Shown here: positions 61,399 through 64,000 of the stretch, in pieces
Numbering within the stretch: the stretch's first letter is position 1
Layout of the letters: each line of letters opens with the position of its first letter
NCBI GenBank assembly: GCA_027317105.1
Contig: DAHVFH010000124.1
Coordinates: forward strand, 3,736 to 67,735
Length of the DNA stretch: 64,000 nt
Direction: 5' to 3'
From: Cytophagales bacterium
Lineage (GTDB): Bacteria; Bacteroidota; Bacteroidia; Cytophagales; Cyclobacteriaceae
Program-made: the position numbers and the translations under genes
Notes under the pieces: model-generated
What the model was told of the DNA's origin: nothing
Database searches by the model: none
The model's input: only the letters and a program-made list of their open reading frames with translations

Positions 61399-62011
61399 CC
61401 AATTTCTTGTTTATCTCCTTATCGAAAAACCGGATCAGCGTGTTGTCGCCACCCGGCTCTTCCATTTTAATGCTTAGCACTGACCAATTTGTTTTATCAA
61501 CCAATACCGAGATTTTTTGAAAAAATTCTTTAATCGTTTTAGAGGCCGGTGTCATCTCAAACAAATACGTTTTTTCATTCTGAAAAATCCTTGAAGTAAA
61601 ATCCTTGTTCTCCAGAATTTTGCCATTGACGCAATCAACCACAATGCGATTGATCTGCTGAAATAATTTGTTGGAGTGCGCTGAAATTTTGCTTTCCTTT
61701 TGGTCATCGCGGATCACAATCTGATCACCATTCATGATCATCAGGTAACGAAAAGGTTTCTGGTATTCAATCCTCACCTTTCGCTCTCTTTCAAACCAAA
61801 ATTTTCCTTCTGAAACAATTTTCTCTTCCAGCAGCGTGAGATTTTTTTCTTGCACAAAAAGGCTTTGAATGGATTGGATTTTCTTTCCTTCCTCTGCAAA
61901 TTTTAATTTGAAATCAGAAAAATTATTAATCGCACTAAAGCCCGGAGGTTGGGCCTGACCAAGTGATGGACTGAAAAATATAAGATACAAAATAAAATAA
62001 AAACGGGTCAT
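61376..62011 (-). CDS. LolA-like outer-membrane lipoprotein carrier
   Basis: Signal peptide (LYLIFFSPSLGQAQ) then a LolA-type open barrel: FVQEKNLTLLEEKIVSEGKF, then WFERERKVRIEYQKPFRYLM and NGDQIVIRD. The 211-residue length fits. In aryl-polyene clusters a LolA-like protein is thought to carry the lipid across the periplasm. The housekeeping lolA would be elsewhere in the genome. Confidence 0.82.
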   Translation of the reverse strand: MTRFYFILYLIFFSPSLGQAQPPGFSAINNFSDFKLKFAEEGKKIQSIQSLFVQEKNLTLLEEKIVSEGKFWFERERKVRIEYQKPFRYLMIMNGDQIVIRDDQKESKISAHSNKLFQQINRIVVDCVNGKILENKDFTSRIFQNEKTYLFEMTPASKTIKEFFQKISVLVDKTNWSVLSIKMEEPGGDNTLIRFFDKEINKKLDEALFVH

Positions 62012-62099
62012 CAGATTTTTTCAATTAAATACACCAAGTTTCATGCCGCAAGCTACAGCCTTGAAATTTAAATTTTTGTCTCGACCGCGAGTTTCTTTT

Positions 62100-62870
62100 C
62101 TACACATACGCTTGTTCCTCCAGCAATTTATCCAGCGGTTCTACACGCAGCCCAATGCTTCGAATATAATTCAAAAGGTCGGGAAGGATTTCTGCCGTTA
62201 TTTTACAGCGATCGTGTAGCAAAATAATATCGCCAGCCCTCAGACGTTGAGTAATCCTTGCCAATAATTTCTCCTTTTTTTTTGCTGTGGTGTCGAAAGA
62301 TCGAATACTCCATCCCACGGTAACAAAATTCATGCGCACAATAGCCTTTACCAGCATCGGATTAGTGACCCCGTAGGGTGGCCTGAAGAAGCGGGGTAAA
62401 AGGCCAATAGTCTTATTAATGGCGTCATTTGTTTCTCGCAATTCACCCCTCATTTTTTTGCTCGATTGCAAGTCAAAGAAAGACCCATGATCATAACTGT
62501 GGTTGCCAATCAAATGGCCATCCTGATGAATCTGTAAGGTGAGCGCTGGATGTTCTTTTACATTTTTTCCAATGCAAAAGAAGGTTGCTTTTACATTATG
62601 CTCCTTCAATATCGACAAAACTTGATCCGTATGTTCCGGTACGGGGCCATCGTCAAACGTAATCGCAATAGAATCGGTCACTTTTGCAGCTTTGCATTTG
62701 GTCAGAATAAAAAAATTGGACGAAATAAAAATTGTGCCCCAAAAATTGATGATCAAATAAATGAGTACTAGGGCAACGTAAAACGAGAACGGAACATGAG
62801 CCTGCCAATCAAAAACGATCATCAAAATAAAAACAGTGACGGTCAAAATATTTAATTTCCTATACGTCAT
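62100..62870 (-). CDS. Polysaccharide deacetylase family protein
   Basis: NodB-homology carbohydrate esterase. AITFDDGPVPEHTDQVL carries the metal-binding D73/D74, HSYDHGSF the two histidines, RFFRPPYG the catalytic arginine, and IILLHD the late histidine. Two N-terminal hydrophobic segments (about 5-22 and 28-56) anchor it in the membrane. It lies between the chain-length-factor gene, with which it overlaps by 11 bases, and the LolA-like gene. Its role in this cluster is not obvious; N-deacetylation of a sugar headgroup is one possibility. Confidence 0.88.
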   Translation of the reverse strand: MTYRKLNILTVTVFILMIVFDWQAHVPFSFYVALVLIYLIINFWGTIFISSNFFILTKCKAAKVTDSIAITFDDGPVPEHTDQVLSILKEHNVKATFFCIGKNVKEHPALTLQIHQDGHLIGNHSYDHGSFFDLQSSKKMRGELRETNDAINKTIGLLPRFFRPPYGVTNPMLVKAIVRMNFVTVGWSIRSFDTTAKKKEKLLARITQRLRAGDIILLHDRCKITAEILPDLLNYIRSIGLRVEPLDKLLEEQAYV

Positions 62871-63918
62871 CGCGCTTTAATAAAATCAAAGAATGATGAT
62901 CCTCAAAATATTGATTGTAGATCAAAACCGTTTTTATCTTTCGCTTTCTGTCATTTTCAAACACGGTCGGTGCGACTTTTCCGGATGACAAAATTGTATA
63001 TGCCAGCCACAACGCAAAAGAACTTGCCACTGGATATTCACCACAAAGGTGCTTGAAAACGCCTGTCGAACTTGTTTTGAGCAAAGTAGCGAGCCGGTTT
63101 TCCATTTGACCATCCAACCTTGAGTCTCCTGATTTACCCAGCAAAACAAAATCCACATTTTCGTTGTCAAGACCATGAACCGAAAGGAATGCAGTAATAT
63201 TTTCTTCAATTGAATTCTTAGAGTGGTAAATAGTTTTAACCCCTTCAATTTTAATGTTTTCCTTATTGGGTTCGTTGGAGAGCACAAACCAAGCCGATCC
63301 CTCTCCATGCAGTGTGCCTTTGGTTCCCGATCTGATCACGTTCAGGCTGTTGTTATTTTCTTTTTTAAAAACTCCAAATCGAGATTGAATGGCATGACTG
63401 ACGTCTGTGATTTCGTCTGCACCACCGACTAAAATATTTTGCTGTGGAAATTCTGCAAGCTGCAACATGGAATCCAGCAGTGCACTTTCAAATGAAAACG
63501 CTCCATGTGAATACGTTTGATTATACCCTTGGCATTGAAGAAGAAAAGCAAGGTGCGACCCAATGGTATTGTGCGTAGATTGGATGAATGGCGTTGGGTT
63601 AAGTGCCTCTTCTTGGTTGTTGACAATCCGATCCAAAAAAATTCCGGTGTCATCAAGACATCCCCATCCGGTGCCTGTAATAATGGCATCAGGTTGCGTT
63701 ACCGTTGCGTTTTTTAACGCAAGCATTGCTGTGGCCGCACCAATTTTCATGATTCGACTCATCCTTCTAAGTTGCTTTAGATCCATCCAGGTAGCGTAAT
63801 CAGGTTCAATACACCGAAGTCTATTCCCTTGATAAAAAACAGGTTCCACAAGCGACTCAGCCGCCCAAGTAGGCTGAGGAGAAATTGCTGCGGTGCCTTG
63901 GATATATACCCCCATCAT
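62860..63918 (-). CDS. Ketosynthase-like chain length factor
   Basis: The 352-residue thiolase-fold protein aligns with beta-ketoacyl synthases (IITGTGWGCLDDTGIFLD, ILVGGADEITDVSHAI) but lacks catalytic residues. The Cys position in QTYSHGAFSFESALLD is Tyr, and the first catalytic His block (FVLLGKSGDSRLDGQM) has none. This fits the chain-length-factor partner of a type II ketosynthase pair in aryl-polyene or polyketide synthesis. It starts one base after the stop of a ketosynthase gene. Confidence 0.85.
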   Translation of the reverse strand: MMGVYIQGTAAISPQPTWAAESLVEPVFYQGNRLRCIEPDYATWMDLKQLRRMSRIMKIGAATAMLALKNATVTQPDAIITGTGWGCLDDTGIFLDRIVNNQEEALNPTPFIQSTHNTIGSHLAFLLQCQGYNQTYSHGAFSFESALLDSMLQLAEFPQQNILVGGADEITDVSHAIQSRFGVFKKENNNSLNVIRSGTKGTLHGEGSAWFVLSNEPNKENIKIEGVKTIYHSKNSIEENITAFLSVHGLDNENVDFVLLGKSGDSRLDGQMENRLATLLKTSSTGVFKHLCGEYPVASSFALWLAYTILSSGKVAPTVFENDRKRKIKTVLIYNQYFEDHHSLILLKRDDV

Positions 63919-64000
63919 TTAGCTTTTTGAAAAAATGATAGAGCTACAATTCCCACCAAAGCCAAATGAATTACTCATTACATGACGCACCTTTATAGGC
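63919..64000 (-). CDS. Beta-ketoacyl-ACP synthase, C-terminal end only (continues beyond window)
   Basis: The last codons read KVRHVMSNSFGFGGNCSSII and then FSKS, the classic C-terminus of FabF-like ketosynthases (SFGFGG). The stop is directly before the ATG of the chain-length factor. It is presumably the active partner of that protein; the catalytic region lies outside the window. Confidence 0.88.
   Translation of the reverse strand, partial: PIKVRHVMSNSFGFGGNCSSIIFSKS

Noticed and set aside
51706..64000. Carotenoid gene cluster, because of the CrtI-like protein
   Set aside because: No phytoene synthase or geranylgeranyl synthase is present; ketosynthase, dehydratase and LolA-type genes point to a polyene lipid.

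Overview
The window is a gene-dense stretch of a Bacteroidota chromosome, most likely from the order Cytophagales. The taxonomic signals are a type IX secretion (T9SS) C-terminal sorting domain, Bacteroidota-typical families (GSCFA, DUF4199, IPExxxVDY, OmpA with PD40 repeats, carboxypeptidase-like regulatory domains), the acpP-fabF-rnc/IPExxxVDY/pyk neighbourhood, and part of a flexirubin/aryl-polyene type pigment cluster. No phage, insertion sequence or CRISPR array was seen. All gene assignments are by reading motifs in the translations; no database search was run.

Layout. 1-7.2 kb: the C-terminal end of a SNF2 helicase, a T9SS-secreted protein with its signal peptide interrupted by a TAG, an outer-membrane-type protein, tRNA-Arg(CCG) with a broken 5'-half copy beside it, an AlkD-like protein and an OmpA/PD40 protein. 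7.3-15.9 kb: housekeeping and small genes (Sfp-type PPTase, WD40 protein, DivIVA-like protein, folB, TerB-like protein, A-type Fe-S carrier, a ParE-type toxin-antitoxin pair with a frameshifted toxin, dtd) and a pentameric ligand-gated ion channel homologue. 16-20.8 kb: a tight minus-strand operon, aldose epimerase-pxpB-pxpC-pxpA-NRAMP-like transporter, for 5-oxoproline handling. 20.9-28.5 kb: glyoxalase-like protein, TPR-adenylate cyclase, Tat-exported aminotransferase, membrane MutS-like ATPase, free methionine sulfoxide reductase, lspA, and a VapBC-type pair whose toxin has lost its middle.

28.5-42.9 kb: an enlarged isoleucyl-tRNA synthetase, GtrA and GT39 envelope glycosylation genes, an alpha-L-fucosidase preceded by a duplicated palindrome-containing segment, a YyaL/DUF255 protein, a GSCFA protein, exonuclease III, a broken small secreted-protein gene and a TonB-domain protein. 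42.9-51.7 kb: rnc-fabF-acpP, IPExxxVDY protein, pyk, an NFACT/RqcH-like protein, an MBL hydrolase, miaA and a DUF502 protein.

51.7-64 kb: a continuous minus-strand run that looks like the distal part of an aryl-polyene/flexirubin-type cluster. In order of transcription it holds a ketosynthase (only its C-terminus is in the window), a chain-length-factor-like ketosynthase, a polysaccharide deacetylase, a LolA-like carrier, a lipoprotein, a hotdog dehydratase, a GT2-DUF2062 fusion, a three-domain MMPL-acyltransferase-methyltransferase, a phytoene-desaturase-like FAD enzyme, a C45-type acyltransferase/hydrolase and AcpS. Together these would build, dehydrate, tailor, acylate and export a polyene lipid to the outer membrane.

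The most useful observations are (i) several genes interrupted by one or two bases or an in-frame stop although the reading frame is otherwise preserved, including both toxin genes while their antitoxins are intact; (ii) a pentameric ligand-gated channel; (iii) the pigment-cluster proteins with altered catalytic residues; (iv) repeat families in intergenic DNA. I did not find a clear candidate for a wholly new defence or mobile system.
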